Positions 34,015-43,301 of a stretch of DNA of 64,000 nt are shown piece by piece. Below the pieces are notes generated by a model, which was given only the letters and a program-made list of their open reading frames with translations, was not told the DNA's origin and ran no database searches. Location: NCBI RefSeq assembly GCF_000251145.1, contig NZ_AIDW01000009.1, positions 1-64,000 of the forward strand, given 5' to 3'. Each line of letters begins with the position of its first letter. The first letter of the stretch is position 1. The position numbers and the translations under genes are program-made. Origin of the DNA: Sphingomonas sp. PAMC 26621 (GTDB taxonomy: Bacteria > Pseudomonadota > Alphaproteobacteria > Sphingomonadales > Sphingomonadaceae).

Positions 34015-35038
34015 GGCGGATCGTGGCATCTTCGCGGATCTGGCGACGGTGCCCGAAGTCCGCGTCGCGGATGCCGCCGAGCTGGATGCGAGGCTGCGCA
34101 GTGCCGCGGCGCCGTTCGTGGTGCGCGGGCTGGTCAAGGACTGGCCGCTGGTCGAGGCGGGGCGTCGCTCGTCGCGCGATGCGCGCGCCTATCTGCTGCA
34201 GCACCACCGCGACATGGCGTTCACCGTCGCGATCGGCGAACAGGGTGCGGACGGCCGGTTGTTCTACGATGCGGCGATGGCGATGAACTTCCGCACGCTG
34301 CGCGCCAAGCTGCCCGACATCTTCCAGCGAATCGATTCGATCGAGGGGCGCGCGGGGGCGCCGCCGGTCTATCTCGCGTCGATCGACATGCACCAGTTCT
34401 TCGACGGGCTGTACGAGGCGAACCACGTCGATCTGGGCGATCGCACCTGCCTGGCGAGCATCTGGATCGGCACGAAGACACGGATTGCGGCGCATAACGA
34501 CCTGCCCAACAATCTGGCGTGCGTGGCGGCGGGGCGGCGACGCTTCACGCTGTTCCCGCGCGAACAGTTCCGCAACCTACATCTCGGGCCGATCGACAAT
34601 ACGCCTGCAGGCCGTGCGATCAGCATGGTCGATTTTCACGCGCCCGATGCAGCGCTGCATCCGCGCTTCCCCGACGCACTGGCGCATGCGCAGGTCGCCG
34701 AGCTCGAGGCGGGCGACGCTTTGTATATTCCGGCGATGTGGTGGCACCATGTCGAAGGGCTGGCCGATTTCAACGTGCTGGTGAATTACTGGTGGCGCGA
34801 GACGCCGCGCTGGATGGGGTCGCCGCAGGATGCGCTCAACCATGCGCTGCTCGCGATCCGCGATTTGCCCGAGGACCAGAAGCGGCACTGGCGCGACCTG
34901 TTCGACTATTACGTCTTCAACAATGGCGACGACGTGACCGCGCACATCCCCGGGGAGGGGCGCAGCGTGCTCGCCCCGCTCACCCCGGAAAGCGCCGACC
35001 GTATCCGCGCCTTCCTGCTCAGGAACCTCAGCCAATGA
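34007..35038 (+). CDS. JmjC/cupin-8-like Fe(II)/2-oxoglutarate oxygenase-type protein
   Basis: 343 residues from a GTG at 34007 overlapping the SapC stop. Typical of cupin_8: early PFVVRGLVKDWPLVE, then the iron-binding HxD as TRIAAHND, and the distal His in YIPAMWWHHVEG. The chain is close in length to bacterial FIH-like hydroxylases. Likely reaction: 2-oxoglutarate-dependent hydroxylation of a protein or small molecule. It is in the halogenase operon, ending in ATGA overlap with the second halogenase. Function in that context unknown. Confidence 0.85.
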   Translation: MAEADRGIFADLATVPEVRVADAAELDARLRSAAAPFVVRGLVKDWPLVEAGRRSSRDARAYLLQHHRDMAFTVAIGEQGADGRLFYDAAMAMNFRTLRAKLPDIFQRIDSIEGRAGAPPVYLASIDMHQFFDGLYEANHVDLGDRTCLASIWIGTKTRIAAHNDLPNNLACVAAGRRRFTLFPREQFRNLHLGPIDNTPAGRAISMVDFHAPDAALHPRFPDALAHAQVAELEAGDALYIPAMWWHHVEGLADFNVLVNYWWRETPRWMGSPQDALNHALLAIRDLPEDQKRHWRDLFDYYVFNNGDDVTAHIPGEGRSVLAPLTPESADRIRAFLLRNLSQ

Positions 35039-36513
35039 TTGCCAGCCCACGTCGTATCGTCGTCGCCGGGGGCGGCACCGCGGGGTGGATGGCCGCCGCC
35101 GCAATCGCGCGGACGATGGGCCGCACCGCCGAAGTGACGTTGATCGAATCCGACGCGATCGGGACGGTCGGGGTCGGGGAATCGACGATCCCGCCGCTCG
35201 TCACCTACAACCGGCTGCTCGGGATCGGTGAGGCCGATTTCATGCGCGCGACGCAGGCGACCTTCAAGCTCGGCATCCTGTTCGATGGCTGGAAGGATGG
35301 CACCGACCGCTATTTCCACTCGTTCGGGATCACCGGGCAGGACCATTGGTCCGCGGGGTTCCAGCATTTCTGGATGAACGGACGCGAACGCGGGCATGAT
35401 GCGTCGTACGACGCCTATTGCCTCGAGCTTGCCGCCGCGATGGAAGGCAAGTTCGCGCATCTGCCCGATGAGCGGATGAACTACGCCTATCAACTCGATT
35501 CATCGCTTTACGCGCAGTTCCTCCGCCGCATGGCGGAAGCCGACGGCACGCGCCGGATCGAGGGCAGGATCGTGCGCGTCGCGCTCGACGGCGAGACCGG
35601 GGACGTCGCCGCGCTGCACCTGGACTCGGGTGCCGTGGTCGAGGGCGATCTGTTCCTCGATTGCACCGGGTTTCGCGCGCTGCTGATCGAGCAGGCGCTC
35701 CATGCCGGCTATGACGACTGGAGCCACTGGCTGCCGTGCGATTCCGCCATCGCGGTGCAGACCGAGAGCGTCCGGCCGCCCGTGCCCTACACCCGCGCGA
35801 TGGCGCATGACGCGGGCTGGCAGTGGCGCATTCCGCTCCAGCATCGAACCGGCAACGGCATCGTCTATTGCAGCCGCTATCTCGACCGCGAGACCGCGCT
35901 GGAACGGCTGCTCGGCAACGTCGAGGGCACGGTGCTGACCGAGCCGAACACCATCCGCTTCGTCACCGGCGCGCGGCGGCGGCAATGGCACCGCAACGTC
36001 GTCGCGATCGGCCTGTCGGGCGGGTTCATGGAGCCGCTCGAATCGACCAGCATCCACCTCATCCAGCGCGCGATCCTGCGGCTGATCCGGATGATGCCGG
36101 GCGGGTCGATCTCGCCACGCGACATCGCCGAGTTCAACGACCAGCAGTTCGCCGACATGGAGCAGATCCGCGACTTCCTGATCCTCCATTACAAGGCGAC
36201 CGACCGGCGCGATTCGCCTTTCTGGCGGCAATGCGCCGCGATGGACGTGCCGGAAAGCCTGGCGCAGAAGATCGCGCTGTTCCGCGAGACCGGCCGCGTG
36301 TTCCGCCGCAACGAGGAGCTGTTCGCGGAGAACAGTTGGGTGCAGGTGATGATGGGCCAGGGCATCGTGCCCGCCACCTATCACCCGATCGCAGCCAAGC
36401 TGCGCGACGAGGAACTGGCGAAGTTCCTGTCGAACCTGCGCGACAATGTCACGCGGACGGTAGCGGGGCTGCCGGGACATGCCGAATATGTCGCCCATTA
36501 TTGCGGCGGTTGA
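35035..36513 (+). CDS. Flavin-dependent tryptophan halogenase-like protein, canonical
   Basis: 492 residues. All signatures are present: FAD site VVAGGGTAGWMAA, VGVGESTIPPLV, catalytic Lys in ATFKLGILFDGW, WxWxIP as GWQWRIPL, and Glu in FMEPLESTSIHL. Needs reduced FAD from a separate flavin reductase, none of which is in the window. Related halogenases from Brevundimonas and Caulobacter loci of the same layout brominate or chlorinate indoles in vitro (established for BrvH); the physiological substrate is unknown. ATGA overlap with the cupin gene. Confidence 0.93.
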   Translation: MIASPRRIVVAGGGTAGWMAAAAIARTMGRTAEVTLIESDAIGTVGVGESTIPPLVTYNRLLGIGEADFMRATQATFKLGILFDGWKDGTDRYFHSFGITGQDHWSAGFQHFWMNGRERGHDASYDAYCLELAAAMEGKFAHLPDERMNYAYQLDSSLYAQFLRRMAEADGTRRIEGRIVRVALDGETGDVAALHLDSGAVVEGDLFLDCTGFRALLIEQALHAGYDDWSHWLPCDSAIAVQTESVRPPVPYTRAMAHDAGWQWRIPLQHRTGNGIVYCSRYLDRETALERLLGNVEGTVLTEPNTIRFVTGARRRQWHRNVVAIGLSGGFMEPLESTSIHLIQRAILRLIRMMPGGSISPRDIAEFNDQQFADMEQIRDFLILHYKATDRRDSPFWRQCAAMDVPESLAQKIALFRETGRVFRRNEELFAENSWVQVMMGQGIVPATYHPIAAKLRDEELAKFLSNLRDNVTRTVAGLPGHAEYVAHYCGG

Positions 36514-36518
36514 AGGCA

Positions 36519-37565
36519 GTGGCACGCAGGCGGCAGGCCGTCACGATCAAGCATGTCGCGGCGGATGCGGGGGTATCGCTGCAGACGGTCAGCCGGGTCG
36601 TGAACAAGGAGGCGGGCGTCCGGCCGGAGATGGCCGCACGCGTGCAGGAAGCGATCGACCGGCTGGGGTATGTGCCCTCGATCGCGGCCCAACGGATGGG
36701 CGGCTCGCGCTCGTATCTCATCGTCGCGCTCAATGATCGGGAGCGGACGATCGCCGATTGGCGCGCGCGCGAAGGGACCGACTGGGTCGACCAGATGCTG
36801 TTGGGCGGGATGCTGACCTGCGCGACCTATGGCTACCGGATGATCGTGGAACTGGTCGACACGCATAGCGATCATATCGAGCGCGAACTGATGGGCGCGA
36901 TTGCCGCGTTGCAGCCCGACGGCGTGATCCTGACTCCGCCGCATTCGGAAAACCCACTCATCATCAATCTGCTGGAGTCGCACGGGATCAGTTTCGCCCG
37001 GATTGGCTCGCGGCGCGCGGGGCCTGGCTTTGCGCTGACGATGGACGACGAGCGCTCGGCCTCGAGCGCGACCGAGCATCTCGTCGCGCTGGGACACGAG
37101 CGGATCGGCTTCATCGCGGGACCCTCCGAATATCAATTGAGCGCGTGGCGTGCCGAGGGGTGGCGCGCCGCGATGGCGGCGGCGGGGCTTGAGGATGACC
37201 TGCTGGCGCGTGGTGATTTCAGTTTTGCCTCGGGGCAGGCGGCGGCCGCCGCACTCCTCGACGCGGCCGAACCGGCAACCGCGATCATCGCCAGCAACGA
37301 CCAGATGGCCCTTGCCACGCTCGAAACCTGTCGAGACCGCAAACTCGTCGTTCCGCGCGACGTGTCGTTGATCAGCTTCGACAACACGCCGATCGTTCGT
37401 TTCGCGCATCCACCGCTGACCGCAATCGACCAGCCTATCGCCGATCTGGCGGCACGCGCCGTCGAACTCATCATCGCCGAACTCGCTGGTCGCGAGGCTC
37501 CGCAGCAGCCGATCATCGTTCCCGCGACGCTGGATTTGCGCCGGTCGACCGCGCGGCGTCGCTAG
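36519..37565 (+). CDS. LacI-family transcriptional regulator
   Basis: 348 residues from GTG 36519; a TTG at 36510 overlapping the halogenase stop is an equal alternative. N-terminal LacI headpiece: TIKHVAADAGVSLQTVSRVVNKEAGVRPEM with hinge helix IAAQRMGG. A PBP1-like sugar-binding domain follows (LMGAIAALQPDGVILTPP, LGHERIGFIAGP, ASNDQMALATLE, VSLISFDNTPI). It is the last gene of the halogenase operon and probably represses the glycan locus, released by an oligosaccharide inducer. Its operator was not located with confidence. Confidence 0.92.
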   Translation: MARRRQAVTIKHVAADAGVSLQTVSRVVNKEAGVRPEMAARVQEAIDRLGYVPSIAAQRMGGSRSYLIVALNDRERTIADWRAREGTDWVDQMLLGGMLTCATYGYRMIVELVDTHSDHIERELMGAIAALQPDGVILTPPHSENPLIINLLESHGISFARIGSRRAGPGFALTMDDERSASSATEHLVALGHERIGFIAGPSEYQLSAWRAEGWRAAMAAAGLEDDLLARGDFSFASGQAAAAALLDAAEPATAIIASNDQMALATLETCRDRKLVVPRDVSLISFDNTPIVRFAHPPLTAIDQPIADLAARAVELIIAELAGREAPQQPIIVPATLDLRRSTARRR

Positions 37566-37619
37566 CGTGCCCGTCTCTCTTGCCGCGCTGACGGCGCGAC
37601 CGGGCTGCGTTCAACGATC

Positions 37620-38828
37620 ATGCCCATGAAGCGCTCTCCGGCCGTCCGTGGTCCCGGGCAGCCGACCGTTTGGCTGCCGGTGCTGGGTGCGTTTGCCTAT
37701 GCCGGCTGTGTCGTCGCCTATCTGCCTCTCCTGACGTTGCTGCTGCCGCTACGGGTCGAGCAGATTGCGGGGGAAGCGCGGTTGGGCGTGCTGGCGACGG
37801 CCATGATCGCCGGCGCGGCGATGGCCAGCATCGCCGGCATCCTGTTCGGTTGGCTGAGCGACCGTTCGCTCGAACGGGGCACGGGACGGCGTTCGTGGAT
37901 CGCGGCTGGTCTCGTGGCGACGATCCTGTCCTACGCGGGTGTTGCCGAGGCGCGCACCCCAGCCATGCTCGTCCTCGCAGTGATGGCGTTCCAGCTGTCG
38001 CTGAACGTCGCGCTGGCACCGCTGGTGGCACTGCTTGCCGAGGAGATTTCCGATACGCAGAACGGACTGATGAGCGGTTTGCTCGCAGGCGCGCAGCCGC
38101 TTGGTGCGGTGATCGGTCCGTTGCTGGCGGGATGGACCCAACCCGAACTGGGTCTGCGTCTGTCGCTGATCGCGGTCATCGTCGTGCTGTGCATCGGTCC
38201 GTTACTGGCGACGTCGGCGCGCAAGACGGTGCAGCGATCCGAACCGACGGCCCCGGTCCTGTCCCCCGATCTCGCCATCGCCTGGCTGTCCCGCCTCATG
38301 GTCCAGATCGCGGGCAATGTCCTGTTCGCGTACCTCCTTTTCTATATGGAGCGGTTCGCGGTGCCCTCTGCGTCGGGCGACACGGCCACCCAGGTGGGAT
38401 GGCTGATCCTCATCGCAAGCGTCGTGCCGTTGCCTCTGGCGGTTTTCCTCGGTCGCTGGTCGGACCGGATCGGACGGCGAAAGCCATTCCTGATCGCCGC
38501 TTCCGCATTCGACGCCGCAGGGCTGGTGGTGATGGCATTCGCGGACGACTGGACCGTCGCTGCGACGGGCTTCTGTCTGTATTCGACTGGCTGGCTGGTC
38601 TTCCTGACGCTGCAGATCGGTTTCGTCATGCAACTGCTTCCAAATCCGAACCGGCGGGGGCGGGATCTCGGGCTGATCAATTTGTCGAATACCGTGCCGG
38701 TGCTGATCGGGCCGGCACTGGCGTGGTGGCTCGCGACACCGCGAAACTTCGGCCTGCTGTTCCTGACGCTCGCCGGATTGTCGTTCATCGGGGGAGTGGC
38801 GATGCTCGGCATAAAGGGGCGTCGGTAA
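37620..38828 (+). CDS. MFS transporter
   Basis: 402 residues with about 12 transmembrane helices. Typical loop 2-3 motif as GWLSDRSLERGTGRR and again in the second half GRWSDRIGRRKPF; DTQNGLMSGLLAGAQPLGAVIGP resembles helix 5. The sequence is close to sugar/glycoside-type MFS proteins seen in glycan loci, so uptake of the sugars released by GH3 into the cytoplasm is plausible. ATG at 37620 or 37626. It ends before a strong hairpin. Confidence 0.85.
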   Translation: MPMKRSPAVRGPGQPTVWLPVLGAFAYAGCVVAYLPLLTLLLPLRVEQIAGEARLGVLATAMIAGAAMASIAGILFGWLSDRSLERGTGRRSWIAAGLVATILSYAGVAEARTPAMLVLAVMAFQLSLNVALAPLVALLAEEISDTQNGLMSGLLAGAQPLGAVIGPLLAGWTQPELGLRLSLIAVIVVLCIGPLLATSARKTVQRSEPTAPVLSPDLAIAWLSRLMVQIAGNVLFAYLLFYMERFAVPSASGDTATQVGWLILIASVVPLPLAVFLGRWSDRIGRRKPFLIAASAFDAAGLVVMAFADDWTVAATGFCLYSTGWLVFLTLQIGFVMQLLPNPNRRGRDLGLINLSNTVPVLIGPALAWWLATPRNFGLLFLTLAGLSFIGGVAMLGIKGRR

Positions 38829-38874
38829 CGACAGAACCGGGTTGTGCGGTTTGGGCCGGTCGGTCTGTCGCCGC

Positions 38875-38910
38875 GCCGTCGCCGTATCGAAAACACGATA
38901 CGGCGACGGC
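38875..38910. terminator. Bidirectional terminator hairpin
   Basis: A perfect 15-bp stem (GCCGTCGCCGTATCG and its complement) with a 6-nt AAAACA loop lies between the convergent MFS and hydrolase genes. No T-run on either side. Confidence 0.65.
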
Positions 38911-38933
38911 AGCCACGCTGGAGCGGATCGGCG

Positions 38934-41024
38934 CTATTGCCAGAGGCGTTCGGCGCAGGCGCGGATGAAGGCAGCGCTTGCCGCCGGATGCGCGACCGGA
39001 AGCATGTGGCCGCCGTCCGTGCGCTCCAGCGTCGCGCCCGGGATTGCCGCCACTGCACGATTGCCGTCGATCGCAGGCGCGATGACCTGATCCTCGCGCC
39101 CGTACAGCAGCGCGACCGGGATCGTCACCGTCGGATAGCGGTGGGCGATCGCGGTGAGATCCCTGTCGGCACTCGCGAGTTCCACCAGCGCGGCGTTGAC
39201 CGAGATCGGCCGATCCCCGAGCCGGCCACCGCCGCGCGTTGCGAAGTCGCGTGGAACCGGATCGGGTGCGAAGATGGAACGCCAGCGCATATCGAACGCC
39301 GCGCGGCTGATCGGCGTGCCGAGCACATTGGCGAAAACCGTGCGTGCGGTTGGGCTGCCGTCGATCGCGTCGGCGACCGGCGCGGGCATTGCGTGGGGAG
39401 GCTGCGTCATCGGCGCGAGCAGCGCCAAGCCGGCAATCGCGCCCGGATGGTGAGTCGCCACGCCCAGCGCAACCGCGCCCGCGATCGAATGGCCGACGAG
39501 CAGTGGTGGATGGTCGAGCGCAAGCGCCTCGATCAGCGCCGCGATGATCGCCGACTGGGCGAGGATGCCGGGTTGGTCCCCGTTCGCGACCGAATAGCCC
39601 GAACCGGGCCGGTCGACGAGGATCACGCGGTAGCGGTCCGCCAGCGCGTCGGCGACGCCGTAGGAAAAGTTGCGAAGCTGCGCGCCCAACCCGTGCAGCA
39701 GGACGATCGTCGGGCCCGTGCCGCGATCGACGTAATGCAGGCGCGTACCGGCAACGGTGATGAACGTGCCGTCCGCCGGAACGTCCTGCTCGATCCGCCC
39801 GGTCGTCGCGCGCGTGTAGAGCGCTGCCGCCGCGAGGGTCGCAGCGACCGCGCCGGCCGACCGAAGCGCGAACGCGCGCTTGCCGGACCCGCGCGAAACC
39901 GCCTTGGACGCGAAGAAGCGGCGCATGTCCGCAAGCAGCAGACCGGGTTGCTCGAGCGCCGCGAAGTGTCCGCCAGCGGGCATCTCGGTCCATTGCACGA
40001 TCGTGTAGGTCTTCCGCGCGAGCGAGCGGGGCGGCGGGGCGAAGACCGGATCGGGGAACGCCGCGACCGCGGTCGGCACGCGAATGCGCGTTCCCGCAGG
40101 AAACTTGCCCGATCCTTCCAGCACGCGGCCCCGGTACATCCAGGTCGACGTCACGAACGACCCCTCGACCAGATACAGCATGATGTTGGTGAGCAGAAAA
40201 TCCTCGTCGAACGTCTGCCACAGGTCGGGGCGACCCTGCGCATTGCGGGGAACGTCGGCCCAGGCACCGAACTCTTCGAGGGTCCATGCCGCGATTCCGA
40301 CCGGACTGTCCGACATCGCGACGCCGAGCGTCTGCGGACGCGTGCCCTGTTCCAGCGAATAGCCGGTTTCCTCCTTGGCGGTCTCGGCGCGCTGCTCGGC
40401 CCAGGCGTGTTCCTCGAACTTCGTCGGCACTGCGTCTTCCGCCTGGAGCAGCACCATGTTGAGATGAAGCCCGGCGACGGCGTCGGGATGCTGGTGCGCG
40501 ATCCATCCGCCGATCGCGGCGCCCCAGTCGCCACCCTGGACGAGATAGCGGGCCGTGCCGAACAGCTCGACCATGAGCCCGTGCATCAGCTCGGCGGTCT
40601 GCTTCGGCCCGATCGGCGCGGATGGCCGGCCCGAGAAGGCGTAGCCCGGAAGCGAGGGGATGACGACATCGTGACCATCCGCAACCAGCGGCGCGATCAG
40701 CGCCTCGAATTCCAGGAACGAGCCGGGCCAGCCGTGCAGCAACAGCAGCGGCGGCCGTGAGCCATCGCCGCGCGCGTGGATGAAGTGAAGGCGCTGGCCC
40801 TGCACCTTGGTGGTGAACTGCGGCAGCGTGTTGAGCCGTCGTTCCTGTGCGCGCCAGTCGTAGCGCGTCAGCCAGTGATCAACGAGCCGCTTCAGATCGG
40901 CAAGCCCGACCCCTGATTGCCATTCGCCCGCATCCGGCACCATCGTCCAGTCGAACGCCGCGACCTTCGCGCGGATGGTGGCGAGCCGATCGTCCGGCAC
41001 GGCGATGATAAACGGGTCTGCCAT
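38934..41024 (-). CDS. Fused epoxide hydrolase and second alpha/beta hydrolase
   Basis: 696 residues holding two complete hydrolases. Residues about 1-375 are an epoxide hydrolase with the EHN domain (WQSGVGLADLKRLVDHWL), HGWP oxyanion motif and nucleophile Asp in VQGGDWGAAIGG. A hydrophobic helix (about 395-412) follows, then a serine hydrolase with HGLGAQLRNFSYG, nucleophile Ser in VGHSIAGAVALG and catalytic His in DGGHML. Each half is the length of a free-standing protein, and the second half looks like a membrane-anchored hydrolase. Either a genuine fusion or a lost stop/start through sequencing error. Substrates unknown. Confidence 0.8.
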   Translation of the reverse strand: MADPFIIAVPDDRLATIRAKVAAFDWTMVPDAGEWQSGVGLADLKRLVDHWLTRYDWRAQERRLNTLPQFTTKVQGQRLHFIHARGDGSRPPLLLLHGWPGSFLEFEALIAPLVADGHDVVIPSLPGYAFSGRPSAPIGPKQTAELMHGLMVELFGTARYLVQGGDWGAAIGGWIAHQHPDAVAGLHLNMVLLQAEDAVPTKFEEHAWAEQRAETAKEETGYSLEQGTRPQTLGVAMSDSPVGIAAWTLEEFGAWADVPRNAQGRPDLWQTFDEDFLLTNIMLYLVEGSFVTSTWMYRGRVLEGSGKFPAGTRIRVPTAVAAFPDPVFAPPPRSLARKTYTIVQWTEMPAGGHFAALEQPGLLLADMRRFFASKAVSRGSGKRAFALRSAGAVAATLAAAALYTRATTGRIEQDVPADGTFITVAGTRLHYVDRGTGPTIVLLHGLGAQLRNFSYGVADALADRYRVILVDRPGSGYSVANGDQPGILAQSAIIAALIEALALDHPPLLVGHSIAGAVALGVATHHPGAIAGLALLAPMTQPPHAMPAPVADAIDGSPTARTVFANVLGTPISRAAFDMRWRSIFAPDPVPRDFATRGGGRLGDRPISVNAALVELASADRDLTAIAHRYPTVTIPVALLYGREDQVIAPAIDGNRAVAAIPGATLERTDGGHMLPVAHPAASAAFIRACAERLWQ

Positions 41025-41201
41025 ATCGGGATCCTGCCAGTCGAAGTGCGTGGGAACGGGGGTTCGTGATCGAAGCCCCCCTCAACGTCCGAACCGCGGA
41101 TGCGTTCACCGGCGTCCTGCCGGACGGAAACGATGGGGGCGTTGGGCCTTCCATGAGGGCAAAGCGTTCTCGAGCGCTGACATTCCATCGAAGGACGGAT
41201 T

Positions 41202-41932
41202 ATGAAAATGCAGGATCTGACCGGCAAGGTCGCGGTGATTACCGGTGCGTCGAGCGGGATCGGCGAAGCGGCCGCGCGACTGCTCGTCGCGGAGGGCGTT
41301 CGCGTCGTGCTGGTGGCTCGGCGGCGCGAGCGGATCGACACGCTGGTGGCGGAACTTGGCGACGCGGCGATCGCGCTCACCGCCGACGTCGGCGATGCGG
41401 CGGCGGTCGCGAGCGTCTTCGCCGAGGTCGAGCGGCGGTTCGGTGGGCTCGACCTGCTGTTCAACAACGCCGGCCTCGGCATCAACGCGCGCTTCGAAGA
41501 CAGCAATCCCGCCGACTGGAAACAGATGATCGACGTCAACCTGTACGGCGTCCTCTACTGCACGCAGGCGGCGATCCCGCTGATGCGGGGCCGGTGGGCG
41601 CGATGATTTCTTCGGTGTCGAGTGTCGGCGGGCGGTACGGGACCGAATCCTGGTCGGCCTATAGCGCCATCAAGTTCGCGGTGGTTGGCTTTCACGATGC
41701 CTTGCGCAAGGAGCTTGGCGGCGATGGCATCCGCGTTTCCGTGATCGAGCCAGGCGCGGTGTGGACCGAGTTCGGCCAGAATGTGAGCGATGCGATGCGC
41801 GAACGGCGCGAGAGCCTCGATGCGCTGACGTCAGAGGACGTCGCACAGGCGCTCGTCTATGCCTTCGCGCAGCCGCCGCGGGTGCTGGTCGAGGAGATCC
41901 TGCTGCGTCCGGTCAGGCAGGTCGCCCCCTGA
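41202..41932 (+). CDS. SDR-family oxidoreductase, with an apparent frameshift
   Basis: Restoring one base gives 243 residues, the normal SDR length. The first part has the NAD(P) site VITGASSGIGEAAARLL, NNAG in LLFNNAGLGIN, and ends PLMRG. After the GGGG at 41587-41590 the frame changes and continues GPVGAMISSVSSVGGRYG with catalytic SxxxxxxxxxxxYxxxK (SSVSSVGG..., YSAIK) and IEPGAVWTEF. A fifth G would join both parts as MRGPVGAM. As with the GH3 gene, a one-base shortfall in a G-run in probable 454 data suggests a sequencing error. Otherwise the gene is broken. Confidence 0.82.
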
Positions 41933-41990
41933 CCGGCGGCGCTCTTACGTCAGAAGGGGCGGGGCCATGCCCGCCCCTCCGTCGTACGGA

Positions 41991-42872
41991 TCAGGCCGCC
42001 AGATTGTGGGCCTCGACATGCGCGGCGATGTCGCCCGCGGTCGTCCACCAGATGCGGGGATCGTTCGCTTCGCGGAGTTCGGTCAGCACCTGCGCCAGCG
42101 CGGGGACGCGATGCGCCTGCCCCATGATGTAGGGATGAAGCGCGATCCCGAGCACCAGCGGGCGGCGGTCGCATTCGGACAAAAGCTGCGCGACATTGGC
42201 GCGGATCATGTCGGCGAACGTGTCAGCCTCCTGCTTGCGCTCGATGATCGCGGGGAGATCGTTGATTTCCTGCGAATAGGGGACGGAGAGCAGGCCACCG
42301 TGGTCGGTCGCGAGCCGGGTCGGCTGGTCGTCGTGCGCCCAGTCGAGCACATAGCGATAGCCGTTCCTGGCAAGCAGGTCGGGCGTGTTCTTGCTTTCCG
42401 AGATCCAGGGGCCGAGCCAGCCGGTGGGGCGCACGTCGAGCGCCGCCAGCCGCTCGGTCACGTCGGCGATCAGATGCGCCTCGCGCGACCGGAACAGCGC
42501 GCCTTGCGCCGTGGCGTTGCTGCCCCCGTGCGCTGCGATCTCGTCGCCACGGTCGCGACAGGCTTCGGCAAGTCCGGGGCAGCGATCGAGCACGTCGGCG
42601 TTGAGGAGCGCAGTGGTGCGAAGCCCGAGCCGGTCGAACAGATCGAACAGCCGCCACGCGCCGACGCGATTGCCGTAATCGCGCCACGCGTAGTTCATCA
42701 CGTCGGGCTTGGTCTGCGACGACGCCAGTTCGGGGCCGAGACCGCTGCCGAAGTCGAACACCTCGTAATTGACGCCGAGATAAATGGCGAGGCGGCGGCC
42801 ATCGGGCCAGTCGTAATCCGGGCGTCCGACGATCGGGCGATAGGCGTAGCGGTCATGGTGCGAGCTGCTCAT
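41991..42872 (-). CDS. Polysaccharide deacetylase-fold protein (PuuE allantoinase-like)
   Basis: 293 residues from the ATG at 42872 (a GTG at 42908 is possible). NodB-type barrel of the PuuE/allantoinase branch: IYLGVNYEVFDFG, ALLNADVLDRCPG, GDEIAAHGGSNATAQ (metal-site His), WLGPWISESKNTPDLL and ALHPYIMGQAHR. The canonical Asp-Asp pair of peptidoglycan deacetylases is not present, which is usual for this branch. Probably a cytoplasmic amidohydrolase. Next to a fragment of a second member of the same family on the opposite strand. Confidence 0.82.
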   Translation of the reverse strand: MSSSHHDRYAYRPIVGRPDYDWPDGRRLAIYLGVNYEVFDFGSGLGPELASSQTKPDVMNYAWRDYGNRVGAWRLFDLFDRLGLRTTALLNADVLDRCPGLAEACRDRGDEIAAHGGSNATAQGALFRSREAHLIADVTERLAALDVRPTGWLGPWISESKNTPDLLARNGYRYVLDWAHDDQPTRLATDHGGLLSVPYSQEINDLPAIIERKQEADTFADMIRANVAQLLSECDRRPLVLGIALHPYIMGQAHRVPALAQVLTELREANDPRIWWTTAGDIAAHVEAHNLAA

Positions 42873-42937
42873 CGCGCGACAACGCGCGAAGCCGCCGATC
42901 GCTTCCACCGGATTTTGGCGGTTCCGACCGGCAGATC

Positions 42938-43220
42938 GTGACCGTCCAGCAGCAGTCCGCGGACAGCTTCCGCGCCCAACTCGAGGATGCCTGCGCCTGG
43001 CTCGAAGGCGAGGCGGCCAGCTTCGGCGGGCGGATGCTGCCGATCCATCTGACCCCCTATGTCATGGGACTGCCCTATCGGATCGGCGCGCTGGAGCAGC
43101 TGCTTCGTACCTTGGACAATCGGCCCGGCGTCGCCTTTATGTCGGCGGGGGAGCTTGGCCGACAGGTCTCGGAGCAGCTGGCAAGCATCGAACATCACCC
43201 CGGGGCGGCATTCGGCAGCG
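42938..43220 (+). pseudogene. C-terminal fragment of a second PuuE-like deacetylase
   Basis: About 95 codons align with the end of the neighbouring protein family: LEDACAWLEGEAASFGGRML, IHLTPYVMGLPYRIGALEQL and VAFMSAGELGRQ. They correspond to the last third (HPY.MG..HR..AL..VL) of PuuE-like proteins. The N-terminal two thirds are missing because the DNA turns into the start of the opposite-strand gene. No ribosome site. Remnant, probably left by the insertion or rearrangement that placed the adjacent gene. Confidence 0.7.
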
Positions 43221-43301
43221 TCCCGACGCTTTTCTTGCCGTATGGCGGAGCCGGTCGTGTGTCGGAATCGTTGAGGTCCACCAGACTTGCGAGGAATGCC
43301 G

